DNA of 64,000 bases from contig NC_134572.1 of assembly GCF_050947875.1 (NCBI RefSeq), forward strand, positions 152,541,105 to 152,605,104, read 5' to 3'. Positions 1-9,752 of this stretch are shown in pieces; the first letter of the stretch is position 1, and every line of letters starts with the position of its first letter. The translations under genes were made by a program, and so were the position numbers. The notes under the pieces are model-generated. The model saw only the letters and a list, made by a program, of their open reading frames with translations. It was not told the DNA's origin and searched no databases. The DNA is from Dermacentor variabilis (lineage: Eukaryota > Arthropoda > Arachnida > Ixodida > Ixodidae).

Positions 1-350
1 GAGGGAAAGCGCTGGTGTATGTGCGAGGGGAAAAGCGGGGAGCAAGCGCGCCGCCTTCCGGCGCGCGCTATACATCGGGGGAAGTGGAAGGAGGGTGGTC
101 GGGCCTTAGGATTCTGTGATTTGTGAATTTGTGATTGCGCAACATGTTTATTTGCCTTGTTTGACAGATTATAACAGTGGCTTTTTCTTACATGCATAGA
201 TTTATTGGACACTTATACGTATATTTAAATATGTTGTTGCGATGTTTTGTGTATACGTGCATGAGCTTTGTTTCCAGTGACATATTGTGGCCCTTTATCG
301 AGCTGTATCTTCGCATTTGTATATTCCATTATATCTTCACATTTCTAATG
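1..350. other. Unassigned left flank
   Basis: No coding signal or recognised repeat is visible. The only structure is a short GC-rich inverted repeat at 46-66 (arms GCGCGCCG and CGGCGCGC, 5-base loop). The rest is T-rich and ends at the TA that borders the mariner element. Confidence 0.4.
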
Positions 351-532
351 TACGAGGGCGAGTCATATGAAAGTGAGCCAACCCACCCCGCGCAATAATG
401 GTTCTGTTCATTATCTGGGAGGCATGCGCGTAGCACACAAGTATCTTACATTTACAAAAGTGACATGCAGGTGTGAGGATAAATGTTCTTTAATACTCTC
501 GTCCACTGGGTTGAACATGGTTGCGTGATCTA

Positions 533-1388
533 ATGGACGCTCCAGAAGTTTATCAGCGTGGTGTTGTGAGGTATTTGACTGCTGAAGGTATTTCGTAAAA
601 GGAAATTAGTTGCCGTAGGGCTGCCGTGTACGTTGAACATCGGATTCCATTGGCCACTGTGACGCGTTGGAGCGAATGGGTCAAAGAAGGACGTGAAAGT
701 TGCAAAGATGATCCAAGCCCGGGCCAAAGTCACCGTGCAATCACCCCCAACACAATTGCAAAGGTTGATGAGCTGACTAGACAAGAACGGAGGATAAGCA
801 TTGATGAACTGGCAGAGCGTGCGAACATCAGCCACGCTTTTGTTCCCACCATAATTCATGAACATCTCGGTTATCGGTTCTTGTGTGCGCAATGGATGCC
901 CAAGATGTTGAACCCCCGCCAGAAGACGGAGAATTTCGGCACTACTTTGACTCATCTGATCTGGTATGACAATGAGGATGACGACTTCTTGTCTGCAATA
1001 TTGATCGGGGACGAACCATGGTGCCACTACTACGAGCCTGAAACATGACGGCAAATCTTACAGTGGGAGCATTCGAATTCACCACCCCCAAAGAAAGCAA
1101 AGGCCCTCATTTCCGCCGGAAAGGTGTTGTTGACTTTTTTATATCGTCAGGGGCCAATACTGATAGAATTTCTCAAATATTTAAAGAGTATCAATTGTTT
1201 CCGATATTGTGAAACGCCGAATCGGTTGCGTGTCGCAATCAAGAACAAACGACGTGGAAAATAGACGAATGGGGTCATCTTGTTCCCCACGTCGCTGATG
1301 TGCTTAATACAAAACTGGCAAAGTTCAAATGGGAAACACTTCAACAACCGCCATACAGCTCAGACCTGTCGCCTTGTCACTTCCACAT
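533..1388 (+). pseudogene. Mariner transposase, N-terminal and catalytic part (broken)
   Basis: Transposase would cut and paste the surrounding mariner. A probable start ATG is at 533 (MDAPEVYQRG), followed by an early in-frame stop near 597. The open part at 626-1048 shows the helix-turn-helix region, then HEHLGYRF and the first catalytic aspartate in ILIGDEPWCHYYEPET; the next codon is a stop. Beyond it the frame continues with LQWEH, PKKAKALISAGKVLLTFLY and, after frame breaks, YSSDLSPCHFHI, which matches the third catalytic block; its usual aspartate in PCDFH is His here. The block that normally carries the second aspartate (HDNARPH type) appears deleted, because LVPHVADV follows directly. 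The protein stops where the LINE is inserted. Confidence 0.88.
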
Positions 1389-1410
1389 CATCATCATCAT
1401 CATCATCATA
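1386..1410. repeat. (CAT)n tract, 3' tail of the nested LINE
   Basis: A run of CAT trinucleotides lies exactly at the junction between transposase sequence and the minus-strand LINE. Read in the LINE sense it is an (ATG)n-type 3' tail, as is common for RTE-type LINEs that lack poly(A). Confidence 0.75.
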
Positions 1411-4176
1411 ATCAGCCTAGTTACGCCCACTGCAGGGTAAAGGCCTCTCCCATACTTCTCCAACTACCCCGGTCACGTACTAATTGTGGCCATGTTGTCC
1501 CTGCAAACGTCTTAATGTCATCCGCCCAATTAACTTTCTGCTGCCCCCTGCTACGCTTCCCTTCCCTTGGAATCCAGTCCGTAACCCTTAATGACCATCG
1601 GTTATCTTCCCTCCTCGTTACATGACCGGCCCATGCCCATTTCTTTTTCTTGATTTCAACTAAGATGTCATTTACCCGCGTTTGTTCCCTCACCCAATCT
1701 GCTCTTTTCTTATCCCTTAACGTTACACCCATCATTCTTCCTTCCATAGCTCGTTGCGTCGTCCTGAATTTCAGCAGAACCCTTTTCGTAAGCCTCCAGG
1801 TTTCTGCCCCATATGTAAGTACTGGTAACACACAGCTGTTATACACTTTCCTTTCGAGGGATAGTGGCAACCTGCTGTTCATGATTTGAGAAGGCCTGCC
1901 AAACGCACCCCAGCCCATTCTTATTCTTCTGATTATTTCAGTCTCATGATCCGGATCCGTGGTCACTACCTGCCCTAAATAGATGTATTCCCTTACAACT
2001 TCCAGTGCCTCGCTACCTATCGTAAACTGCTGTTCTCTTCCGAGACTGTTAAACATTACTTTAGTTTTCTGCAGATTAATTTTCAGACCCACCCTTCTGC
2101 TTTGCCTCTCCAGGTCAGTCAGCATGCATTGCAATTGGTCTCCTGAGTTACTAAGCAAGGGAATATCATCAGCGAATCACAAGTTGCTAAGGTATTCTCC
2201 ATCAACTTCCTAATTCTTCCTACTCCAGGTCTCTGAATACCTCCTGTAAACATGCTGTGAATAGCATTGGGGAGATCGTATCTCCCTGTCTGATGCCTTT
2301 CGTTATAGGAATTTTGATGCTTTCTTTGTGGAGGACTACGGTGGCTGTGGAGCCACTATAGATATCTTCCAGTATATTTACATATGGCTCATCTACACCC
2401 TGATTCCGTAATGCCTCAATTACTGCTGAGGTTTCGACTGAATCAAACGCTTTCTCGTAATCAATGAAAACTATCTATAAGGGTTGGTTATATTCTGCAC
2501 ATTTCTCTATCACTTGATTGACAGTGTGAATATGGTCTATTGTTGAGTAGCCTTTACGGAATCCTGCCTGGTCCTTTGGTTGGCAGAAGTCGAAGGTGTT
2601 CTTAATTCTATTTGCGATTACCTTAGTAAATACTTTGTAGGCAACGGACAGTAAGCTGATCGGTCTATAATTTTTCAAGTCTTTGGCGTCCCCTTTCTTA
2701 TGGATTAGGATTATGTTAGCGTTCTTCCAAGATTCCGGTACGTTCGAGGTCGTGAGGCATTGTGTATATAGGGCGGCCAATTTTTCTAGGACAGTGTTCC
2801 CACCATCCTTCAACAAATCTGCTGTTACCTGATCCTCCCCAGCTGCCTTCCCCCTTTGCATAGCTCCTAAGGCTTTCTTTACTTCTTCTGGCGTTACCTG
2901 TGGGATTTCGAATTCCTCTAGGCTATTCTCTCTTCCACTATCGTCGTGGGTACCACTGGTACTGTATAAATCTCTATAGAACTCCTCAGCCACTTGGAAC
3001 TATCTCATCCATATTAGTAGCGATATTGCCGGCTTTGTCTCTTAACGCACACATCTGATTCTTGCCTATTCCTAGTTTCTTGTTCACTGCTTTTAGGCTT
3101 CCTCCGTTCCTGAGAGCCTGTTCAATTCTATCCATATTATAGTTCCTTATGTCCGCTGTCTTACGCTTGTTGATTAACTTAGGAAGTTCTGCCAGTTCTA
3201 TTCTAGCTGTAGGGTTAGAGGCTTTCATGCATTGGCGTTTCTTGATCAGATCTTTCGTCTCCTGCGATAGCTTACTGGTTTCCTGTCTAACGGCGTTACC
3301 ACCGACTTCTATTGCGCACTCCTTAATGATGCCCATAAGGTTGTCGTTCATTGCTTCAACACTAAGGTCATCTTCCTGAGTTAAAGCCGAATACCTGTTC
3401 TGTAGCTTGATCTGGAATTCGTCTAGTTTCCCTCTTACCGCTAACTGATTGATTGGCTTCTTGTGTACCAGTTTCTTCCGTTCCCTCTTCAAGTCAAGGC
3501 TAATTCGAGCTCTTACCATCCTATGGTCACTGCAGCGTACCTTGCCGAGCACGCCTACATCTTGTATGATGCCAGGGATCGCGCAGAGTATGAAGTCGAT
3601 TTCATTTCTAGTTTCACCATTCGGGCTCCTCCACGTCCACTTTTGGCTAACCCGCTTGCGGAAAAAGGTATTCATTATCCGCATATTATTCTGTTCCGCA
3701 AACTCTACTAATAACTCTCCTCTGCTATTCCTAGAGCCTATGCCATATTCCCCCACTGACATGTCTCCAGCCTGCTTCTTGCCTACCCTGGCATTGAAGT
3801 CGCCCATAGTGTATTTTGTTTTGACTTTACCCATCGCAGTTTCCACGTCTTCATAAAAGCTTTCGACTTCCTGGTCATCATGACTACATGTAGGGGCATA
3901 GACTTGTACTACCTTCAATTTGTACCTCTTATTAAGTTTCACAACAAGACCTGCCACCCTCTCGTTAATGCTATAAAATTCCTGTATGTTACCAGCTATT
4001 TCCTTATTGATCAGGAATCCGACTCCTAGTTCTCGTCTCTCCGCTAAGCCCCGGTAGCACAGTACGTGCCCGCTTTTTAGCACTGTATATGCTTCTTTTC
4101 TCCTCCTAACCTCACTGAGCCCTATTATATCCCATTTACTAACGTTAAACGTTGCCAGGTTCAGATTCCAATGGCG
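1389..4176 (-). mobile_element. RTE-type non-LTR retrotransposon inserted in mariner
   Basis: About 2.79 kb on the minus strand carrying an endonuclease, an RT and a C-terminal domain in the order typical of RTE elements, ending in an (ATG)n-type tail. It separates two halves of one mariner transposase, so it inserted after the mariner did. The 5' end falls inside the endonuclease domain (the frame is already open at NLATFNVSKWDIIGLSEVRR, and the start of the domain is missing), so the copy is 5' truncated. A clear target duplication is not visible; ACAT occurs on both sides (1385-1388 and 4177-4180), which is too short to be conclusive. Confidence 0.88.
1421..4155 (-). pseudogene. RTE-type endonuclease/reverse transcriptase (broken)
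   Basis: Encodes the enzyme that nicks the target and copies element RNA into DNA. Reading from 4155 down: an AP-like endonuclease with VYAPT, MGDFNARVG, NEIDFIL and CSDHRMV (the catalytic Asn, Asp and His blocks); a long linker; then the RT with RGKAAGEDQV, IILIHKKGD, NYRPISLLSVAYK, FIDYEKAFDSV, KGIRQGDTISPMLF and FADDI near 2170 (the YADD active-site box). A C-terminal segment with RMGWGAFGR, VLPVLTYGAETW and KKKWAWAGHV follows to the stop at 1421. Breaks are a frameshift near 2990, a stop near 2475 and frameshifts around 2160-2240. The arrangement matches proteins often labelled craniofacial development protein 2-like in databases, which are RTE-derived. Confidence 0.9.
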
Positions 4177-4347
4177 ACATTTTAGGGCAACTGAAAAAAC
4201 AGCTCAAGGGAACCATATTCGTGTCGCACGATAACGTTCAAGTCAGTTGCAGACTTTTTGAAGCAGCAACAAAAGGAGTTTTATGAGACGGGAATCACGC
4301 GACTCCTAAGTCAATAGGACAAATGTCTAATTGTTCATGCAGACTAA
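4177..4347 (+). pseudogene. Mariner transposase C-terminus (after the LINE)
   Basis: Continues the mariner transposase interrupted at 1388. The plus strand reads LGQLKKQLKGT, then after a frameshift KQQQKEFYETGITRLL, a stop, and DKCLIVHAD before the final stop at about 4347. This matches the usual mariner C-terminus (QPKEFY, then a tail with KC). The right inverted end follows directly. Confidence 0.8.
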
Positions 4348-4414
4348 TCTTAAATAAAGTACCACGTTTGTCATATGTTCGCATTGGCTCACTTTCAGTT
4401 GACCGGCCCTCGTA

Positions 4415-4842
4415 TATTTTGCAAAACGTCTGGTTTTTAGATGCGCTCTCTGTTGCGACTATAATTTCGGTGCAATTACTCACGATACACAACCTGTGAC
4501 ACCTGCTCCTGCGTAATATATTGGAGCAAAGGACCGCGTTATTGAGATATTTCATTGGCCTTTGCATATGTACAATAATGTAAACAAGGTTCTTGAATGA
4601 CAAAGTTTCGTTAACATATTTGTCCTCAACTTGCTCATTTCATGGCCTTTACATTTTTCATGTCAGCGGCATGCACTGCTTTGCTGGTTTCGAACTGATA
4701 TAGTTCTAACGTTCGTGTGATATTTTCTTTACTTATTGAATAGAGAAACAAATATCTCAAAAATATATCAGCACCTTTGGCAATGGCAATGCAGTATGTA
4801 TTTGATCCATGAATTCATGTATTTGATCACTCGACAAATTGT
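4415..4842. other. Unassigned spacer
   Basis: AT-rich sequence between the mariner and the MITE-like repeat. I see no coding signal, repeat or RNA motif. Confidence 0.3.
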
Positions 4843-5568
4843 TTAAGAGGAAACTTTAGCTCGGGCCCGGTTCCGACGCGGTCTATTCAAATAGACGTAA
4901 AACGCAGAAACGCTTTTCTGAGATAACGTCTGGATCGCTTTTAATGAAATTTGTTGCATTTGAGAGAGAAAGTTAAATTCGAGTGTCTGCTGGAAACAGA
5001 ATTTCGATTTAGGATCTGAATTTTGTTTAAATATTTTGAAAAACTTGTAATTTCGAAAAAAGTTGAAGCACGACGTTTACAAATAAATTGCTCTGCATTA
5101 AGAAAAGATATTGCGGTTCTGTAAACGGCATCTGTTAAAACACTCAAAGCGGACAAATTTGATACGTCAATTGGTATCTTACGTGAATTTGTTACGCTGT
5201 GTACAAGGATTCTGCAAAAACCGTATTTCCATAATATCAATCTTTTAGAATAATGTATAACAAAATAATTTTGTCCACTCTAGATATACTATTAGATGCA
5301 ATTCACAGAATTTTTATATCATTTCTCTTATTAAGTTACAGTATTAAACTGCATAGTTTAGCTTTCTGAAAATTTGCGATTTATGCCAATTTTTAATAAA
5401 GAAGTGACTGCCTAAATAAAAAATCCAAGACGAAAAATCACTAGAATTTAAGTTTTTCTTATAATTGCAAGAAACCTCGTCAAATTTGGTGCAGTATGTG
5501 CCGAGAAAAAGGAATTCTCCTTCTACATGTATTTAGATACGAACCCCCAAGCTAAAGCTTCCTCTTAA
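4843..5568 (+). mobile_element. TTAA-bounded MITE-like repeat, copy A
   Basis: A noncoding 0.73-kb AT-rich unit with inverted ends: TTAAGAGGAAACTTTAGC at the left and TTAAGAGGAAGCTTTAGC read inward from the right, 17 of 18 positions matching. A TTAA borders both sides. A second copy in the same orientation lies at 31110-31839, aligned from end to end, for example at TCGGGCCC near the left end, GTTCTGTAAACGGCATC in the middle and CATGTATTTA near the right end. TTAA targets are typical of piggyBac-like and some other transposases; the family is not determined because no transposase is present. Confidence 0.78.
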
Positions 5569-6267
5569 AGAGGAGGCCGAGCTGCAAAGTGAGCCCCCCC
5601 CCCCCCCCCCCCGCGAACGAAATTTCTGGCTACGCCACTGCTGGGTGGATCTATAATGCCTGTTCTTCCTTTGGTGGCGCACATAACAGCAATCAGATAT
5701 AAAAAAATAGTCAATTCATAGAGATGTCAGTGAATCAATAACAACATGGACAGAATATCAGCAGCTCAAATTTCTGTGGAAAATCCAGTGGTGTCCATCA
5801 AGGCAACAAGATGTAACGATCACGAGATTACGCTGCAGTGTCCCTCCATTAAACCTATATTTACACAGGACTGGTCTGACGCTACCACCTCTGTGTCCGT
5901 ACCGGCAAGAAACGGAATCACTAGATCGCTATTTTTTGGTATGTCGGCTATACAAATTGTTAAGAAAAAGACATCTAGAACTTCCGCTTTCTAAATTAGG
6001 GTTAATGTTACCATCAGAAATTATACTATCGGTGCGTCAATTATAGGGGTCAGCCACAAGGACGTGTTTGATGCCGTTTGCGGTTGCATACAATCCACAA
6101 AACCAATAACTTTTTTATTGTTCCCTTGTAATTTGTTTGTTTTTGTATGTTTCCTTTTCTTTCATTTTTTCGTCGAATTTGTAACACTTCAAAAGAATAG
6201 GTAATCGTTCGAGCGCGCAATTCTTGGCCAATCTCCCAGTGTGGGTGTGAGCCATCCCATGAGGCCG

Positions 6268-6297
<30 letters not shown>
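5569..6297. other. Unassigned spacer with poly(C) and (TCA)n tracts
   Basis: Contains a poly(C) run at about 5587-5612 and a (TCA)n microsatellite at about 6268-6300 that abuts the left LTR remnant of Gypsy-1. A short open frame at 5746-5994 has no recognisable domain and I do not call it a gene. Confidence 0.4.
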
Positions 6298-6299
<2 letters not shown>

Positions 6300-6358
6300 T
6301 CACGAGATTCTCGGCTGATGTTTATATACGCCTTGCAAATAGTCTTATGCCCGTGACA
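6298..6358 (+). repeat. 5' LTR remnant of Gypsy-1
   Basis: The last about 60 bases of the LTR remain: GAGATTCTC, GCTGATGTTTATATACGCC, AGTCTTATGCCCGTGACA. They align with the end of the 3' LTR at 9690-9752 (GGATTCTC, ATGCTGCTTATATAGGCC, AGTCTTATACCCGTGACA). A TATA-like box falls within the shared part. Confidence 0.75.
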
Positions 6359-6399
6359 TTTTGGTGCTTCCAGTAAAAGGCACCGCATCTCCAGCTGCA

Positions 6400-7509
6400 A
6401 TGCCGACTAGGCATACCCAGTACGTTGCTCTGCCTCAGCCGCAAGACCCCGGCAAGTGCACTGGCCTCGATGGTGTTGACGTAGAAGAATGGTTGATGAT
6501 GTATGAGCGCGTCAGCAAGGTGAGCAGGTGGGATCCGACCATAATGCTGGCCAATGTCGTGTTCTACATCAACGGAACACCGCGAACGTGGTTTTACACA
6601 CACGAGGAAGACCTAACCAGCTGGGACTTGCTCAAAAGAAAGCTGTCCGACGCTTTTGGCAATCCGACCAGTCGACAACTAGCCGCCAAGCAACAACTCG
6701 CCACGCGTGACCAAACTGCTACCGAAACGTATGTCTCCTACATTCAGGATGTCCTAGCCCTCTGTCATAAAATCGACGCATCCATGCCTGAGGCCGACAA
6801 TGTTGGGCACAATATCAAAGGCATCGCGGACGACGCATTCAACCTTCTTGCCTTTAGAAACTTGTCGACTGTCGACGCCATCATGAAGGAATGCCGCCGT
6901 TGCGAGCAGGCGAAGAGTCGCCGTATATACAATCAGTTTACACGGCTTCCACATACTGCAGCGACCTATTCCGCTACCGAACACACCGGCGAATCTAGCG
7001 CTCCACCACCAAGCGAAAACGTGACCCGAATTGTACGCCTCGAACTCGAAGCAGCGTTTCCTGCCTCGCCTCAAGAGACGTCGTGGAACAACACCGCTGA
7101 GACGATATCGCTCATCCAGTCCGTGGTTCGCCAGGAAACCGCTAATATGGGTCGTCCCAGCGCCTGCTCCTTGAGTCGCCCTGACACCCGGCCTACTGCT
7201 ATGCCTCGATGCTATCGCACTAACATCGCACTATGCTACACTAACAGGAATCCATCGGATAGGCATACGCCTGACGACAGGCCGATCTGCTTCTGCTGTG
7301 GCCGAATCGGTCACATTTCCCATCACTGCCAGAGCCGTTGGCCATTCCCTCCTCGAAACACCTTCCAGAATTCAAGTTCGCCCCGAAGTTCCTCACGCCG
7401 TCGCTTCTACGACGCTTCCGACACCACTACCTCGACTCGCCGCTATGCGCGCTCGCCCTCGCCTCAACGTCGCCAGCCACGTCCGCCCCAGCTTCACCGC
7501 TCGCCGTAG
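6400..7509 (+). CDS. gag: Gypsy-1 Gag polyprotein
   Basis: Structural protein that packages element RNA. I start it at the ATG at 6400 (MPTRHTQYVALP); the frame is open a little further upstream but with no ATG. Residues about 20-180 form the capsid-like retrotransposon gag domain (GVDVEEWLMMYERVS, FYINGTPRTWFY, LKRKLSDAFG). Near residues 290-305 lies a zinc knuckle CFCCGRIGHISHHC that fits CX2CX4HX4C, followed by an Arg/Ser/Pro-rich tail. About 369 residues, a normal Gag length. Its end overlaps the pol frame, which is offset by -1, as expected if pol is made by ribosomal frameshifting; no slippery site was confirmed. It is the only long intact frame of this element. Confidence 0.88.
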   Translation: MPTRHTQYVALPQPQDPGKCTGLDGVDVEEWLMMYERVSKVSRWDPTIMLANVVFYINGTPRTWFYTHEEDLTSWDLLKRKLSDAFGNPTSRQLAAKQQLATRDQTATETYVSYIQDVLALCHKIDASMPEADNVGHNIKGIADDAFNLLAFRNLSTVDAIMKECRRCEQAKSRRIYNQFTRLPHTAATYSATEHTGESSAPPPSENVTRIVRLELEAAFPASPQETSWNNTAETISLIQSVVRQETANMGRPSACSLSRPDTRPTAMPRCYRTNIALCYTNRNPSDRHTPDDRPICFCCGRIGHISHHCQSRWPFPPRNTFQNSSSPRSSSRRRFYDASDTTTSTRRYARSPSPQRRQPRPPQLHRSP

Positions 7510-8165
7510 CTGACCTACCCAGGACCTTCCCAGCAGGAAAACTAGGCAATGCGGCACCTAGAGGTGGTGCTGCAATGTCGGATTCGCCGCAAAATCCTCC
7601 TTTGACGCGGTTTACGAGACATAACCTTCTTAACGTCCAAATTGATGGCACACCCGTCACAGCCCTCACAGATACCTGAGCACACATATCGATTATGACG
7701 AGCCGCCTACGCCGCCATTTAAAGAAAATTGTCAGGCCTGCCGTTACTCGATTCGTACGAATCGCCGACGGTAGCACGGTGACAGTGGTCGGAATGTGTG
7801 CTGCACGTGTTAGCATTTCCGGCCGCCATACTGTCGTCCTTTTCACTGTGCTTGACCAATGCCCCCATAACCTCATCCTAGGCCTAGACTTCCTCTCCGC
7901 CCATTCAATGCTCATTGATTGTTCCTCAAGTAAGGTGCGCAGTGACCTGCCTCTACTGGGTGTTCCTCCTACGCTACATGAAATTCGCCCAAGACCGACT
8001 GATTTTGTTCACATTCCACCACAGGTCTTGACATACATCGAAATTTCGCCTTCTGCGCCAGTTCCCGATGGTGATTACATCTCCGCTCCCATAACTGCCA
8101 TCGTTCTTACCCGCAGCATTACTGTCCCGCATACCATACTGAGGGTCACAGACAATCGCGAGTAG
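7338..8165 (+). pseudogene. pol: Gypsy-1 protease region with a stop in the active site
   Basis: Aspartic protease that would mature Gag-Pol. The frame reads LLNVQIDGTPVTALTDT, stop, AHISIMTSRLRRHL, then NLILGLDFLSAHSMLIDC further on, which is the usual retropepsin layout (DTGA active site, then LGLDFL). The stop TGA at 7677-7679 stands exactly where the Gly of DTG should be (GGA to TGA by one base); the same frame is open on both sides. After the protease comes the linker PVPDGDYISAPITAIVLTRS up to a stop at 8165. The frame is -1 relative to gag and overlaps it by about 170 bases. Confidence 0.88.
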
Positions 8166-8229
8166 GCCCCTATGGTAAAATTAAGGCTCGCTAAGCAAAT
8201 TCTGCCTAATGATATCACCCTGGCTACAA

Positions 8230-9055
8230 TCACTGCTTCATAGGTTAGTTGCGTTGAGACTTTTGTCATCGACGCTTCCTATGAGCCTTTCCGGTTTGCA
8301 AAATGTACTGACAACGACATGCGGAGACTGAACAGATTTGCAGTCTGTTGCTTTCCTACAAGGATATATTCGACCTGAACAACCGACCCTTAGGCCGGAC
8401 GTCACTTGTCAAACATCGTATACATACAGGCGATAATCCACCCATCCATCGAAGACCCTACCGAGTTTCGGCTTTTGAGCGTCAGGTGATCAAAACGGAC
8501 GTAGACAAGATGCTAGCAAAAGACATCATAGAGCCATCTTCAAGTCCCTGGGCGTCCGCTGTCGTACTGGTCAAGAAGGACGGCTCATGGAGATTCTGCG
8601 TCGGTTACCGCCACCTCAACCGCATCACGAAGAAGAGCGTCGAAGAAGGACGCCCTCGATTGCCTATACGGGGCACAGTATTTTTCGTCCATCGACTACG
8701 GTCTGGATATTAGCAAATCGCTGTCGATGGTCTAGATCGTGAATAGACAGCCTTTATAACGCTTGATGGTCTTTATCACTTCAAAGTTATGCCTTTTGGG
8801 CTATGCAACGCTCCGGCTACCTTTGAGCGTATGAGGGTCTCATTACTCTAAGGATTGAAGTGGTCGACTTGTCTCTGCTACCTAGATGATGTTATTGCGT
8901 TCTCGCCCTCATTCAGCACACACATTGAGCGCCTTTCAGCTGTACTGGCCGTTTTTCGGAAAACCGGTCTACAGCTCAACTCCAAGAAATGCAACTTCAG
9001 CCATCGTGAGAACCGATAACTGTTCTTAGACATGTCGTCAATGCGACTGGCATCC
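8230..9055 (+). pseudogene. pol: Gypsy-1 reverse transcriptase (broken)
   Basis: RT of the element. Visible in order: LSYKDIFDLN, VKHRIHTGDNPPIHRRPYRV, VDKMLAKDIIEPSSSPWAS, VVLVKKDGSWRFCV, YRHLNRIT, then after a frameshift DALDCLYGAQYFSSID, a stop in place of Trp in [32 protein letters not shown], and the intact active-site box CYLDDVIAFS near 8880. Thumb-region sequence TGLQLNSKKCNFSH follows, ending at NATGIR, where the deletion begins. At least two frameshifts and three stops are present. Confidence 0.88.
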
Positions 9056-9585
9056 GACTGGCTTGGATGTGGCGCTGCCCTACGTCACGTTCGCCTATCA
9101 TTCATCACGCCACGATATTGCTGGGTATTCCCCCTTTTACTTACCCTTCGGTCGTGACCCTGTATTACCATTGGACGCTTCACTCCCCTTGATACAGCAT
9201 TCAAGGATCGAGTATGCCCGCGACGCCATCGCCCACACGGATCATGCGCGCCAGCTTGCCCGTACCAAATATTTTTTCTAGGTGGCTTTGCCCGTAATCG
9301 TGTGTTGGCATTGCAGGAATCTCAACGGCGCGCTTACAATCGCCGCCATCGCGACACATCTTTCACCAGGCTCTCTCGTGCTACTGTTTCCCTTGCCGCC
9401 GAGTGGGGCTCTCAGAGAAACTCCTTCCGTTCTACAAAGGGCCTTACCGTGTTCTACGTCAAGTGACCAATGTCCCTTACGAGATAATCCCCGAGACCGT
9501 CATGCCACTCGGTTCCACATCACCTGAGGCCGTACACCTCTCTCGACTTAAGCCTTACTATGCCCTTACCGACGGCCCCGTCTGA
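9056..9585 (+). pseudogene. pol: Gypsy-1 integrase C-terminal part after internal deletion
   Basis: Directly after the RT motif NATGIR, the frame reads DVALPYVTFAYHSSRHD, YSPFYLPFGRDPVLPLDASLP, which lies downstream of the integrase catalytic core. After a frameshift the last piece is GLSEKLLPFYKGPYRV, PEAVHLSRLKPYY and a stop at 9585: the small beta-barrel C-terminal domain. RNase H, the zinc-binding domain and the DDE core are absent, so a deletion joined RT to the integrase C-terminus. Right after the stop is a GC hairpin (AAGCACCG, GGG, CGGTGCTT) followed by T residues, then the purine tract AGGGGG at the LTR start. Confidence 0.85.
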
Positions 9586-9619
9586 AGCACCGGGGCGGTG
9601 CTTTTTCTGCAGGGGGTCG

Positions 9620-9752
9620 TGTTACGGTGAGAAAAGAGGACAAGATCGTTGATAGTGAAGACAACGAAGTGGCAACAGCCTCTCGGGATTCTCTGATGCT
9701 GCTTATATAGGCCTGGTAAATACATCTTGTAACTAGTCTTATACCCGTGACA
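9620..9752 (+). repeat. 3' LTR of Gypsy-1
   Basis: Begins TGTTACGG after a purine tract and ends CCCGTGACA, so it has the TG...CA ends and inverted TGTTACG / CGTGACA borders of a short Gypsy LTR (133 bp). It carries a TATA-like GCTTATATAGGC. Its last part matches the 5' LTR remnant. Confidence 0.82.

Larger units (their letters stand above)
351..4414 (+). mobile_element. Mariner-family DNA transposon, split by a nested LINE
   Basis: The left end reads TACGAGGGCGAGTCATATGA and the right end, reverse complemented, reads TACGAGGGCCGGTCAACTGA. The next ten bases, AAGTGAGCCA, are shared by both, so about 26 of 30 end positions match. The outermost TA on each side (351-352 and 4413-4414) is the expected mariner target duplication. 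Removing the LINE at about 1389-4176 leaves about 1.27 kb, the normal size for a mariner. The transposase reading frame lies on the plus strand on both sides of the LINE and is broken, so this copy cannot make active transposase. Identity as mariner rests on the ends, TA target, size and transposase motifs together. Confidence 0.88.
6298..9752 (+). mobile_element. Ty3/Gypsy LTR retrotransposon (Gypsy-1), internally deleted
   Basis: Order: truncated 5' LTR (6298-6358), a primer-binding-site-like TGGTGCTTCCAG at 6362, gag, protease, RT, integrase C-terminus, a purine-rich tract and a 3' LTR at 9620-9752. Gene order and protein motifs are those of Ty3/Gypsy elements. At about 3.45 kb it is much shorter than usual because the DNA between the end of RT and the C-terminal part of integrase is missing, and most of the 5' LTR has been replaced by a (TCA)n tract. 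gag is open but pol carries several stops and frameshifts, so the copy is dead. Confidence 0.9.

Noticed and set aside
530..1054. A 174-codon minus-strand frame across the mariner
   Set aside because: It is antisense to recognisable transposase sequence and has no domain of its own.
7677..7679. Possible recoded TGA (selenocysteine or readthrough) in the protease
   Set aside because: The same element has several further stops and frameshifts in pol; plain decay is simpler.
9586..9606. GC hairpin followed by T residues after Gypsy-1 pol, resembling a bacterial terminator
   Set aside because: It lies in a eukaryotic retroelement just before the polypurine tract; a rho-independent terminator makes no sense there.
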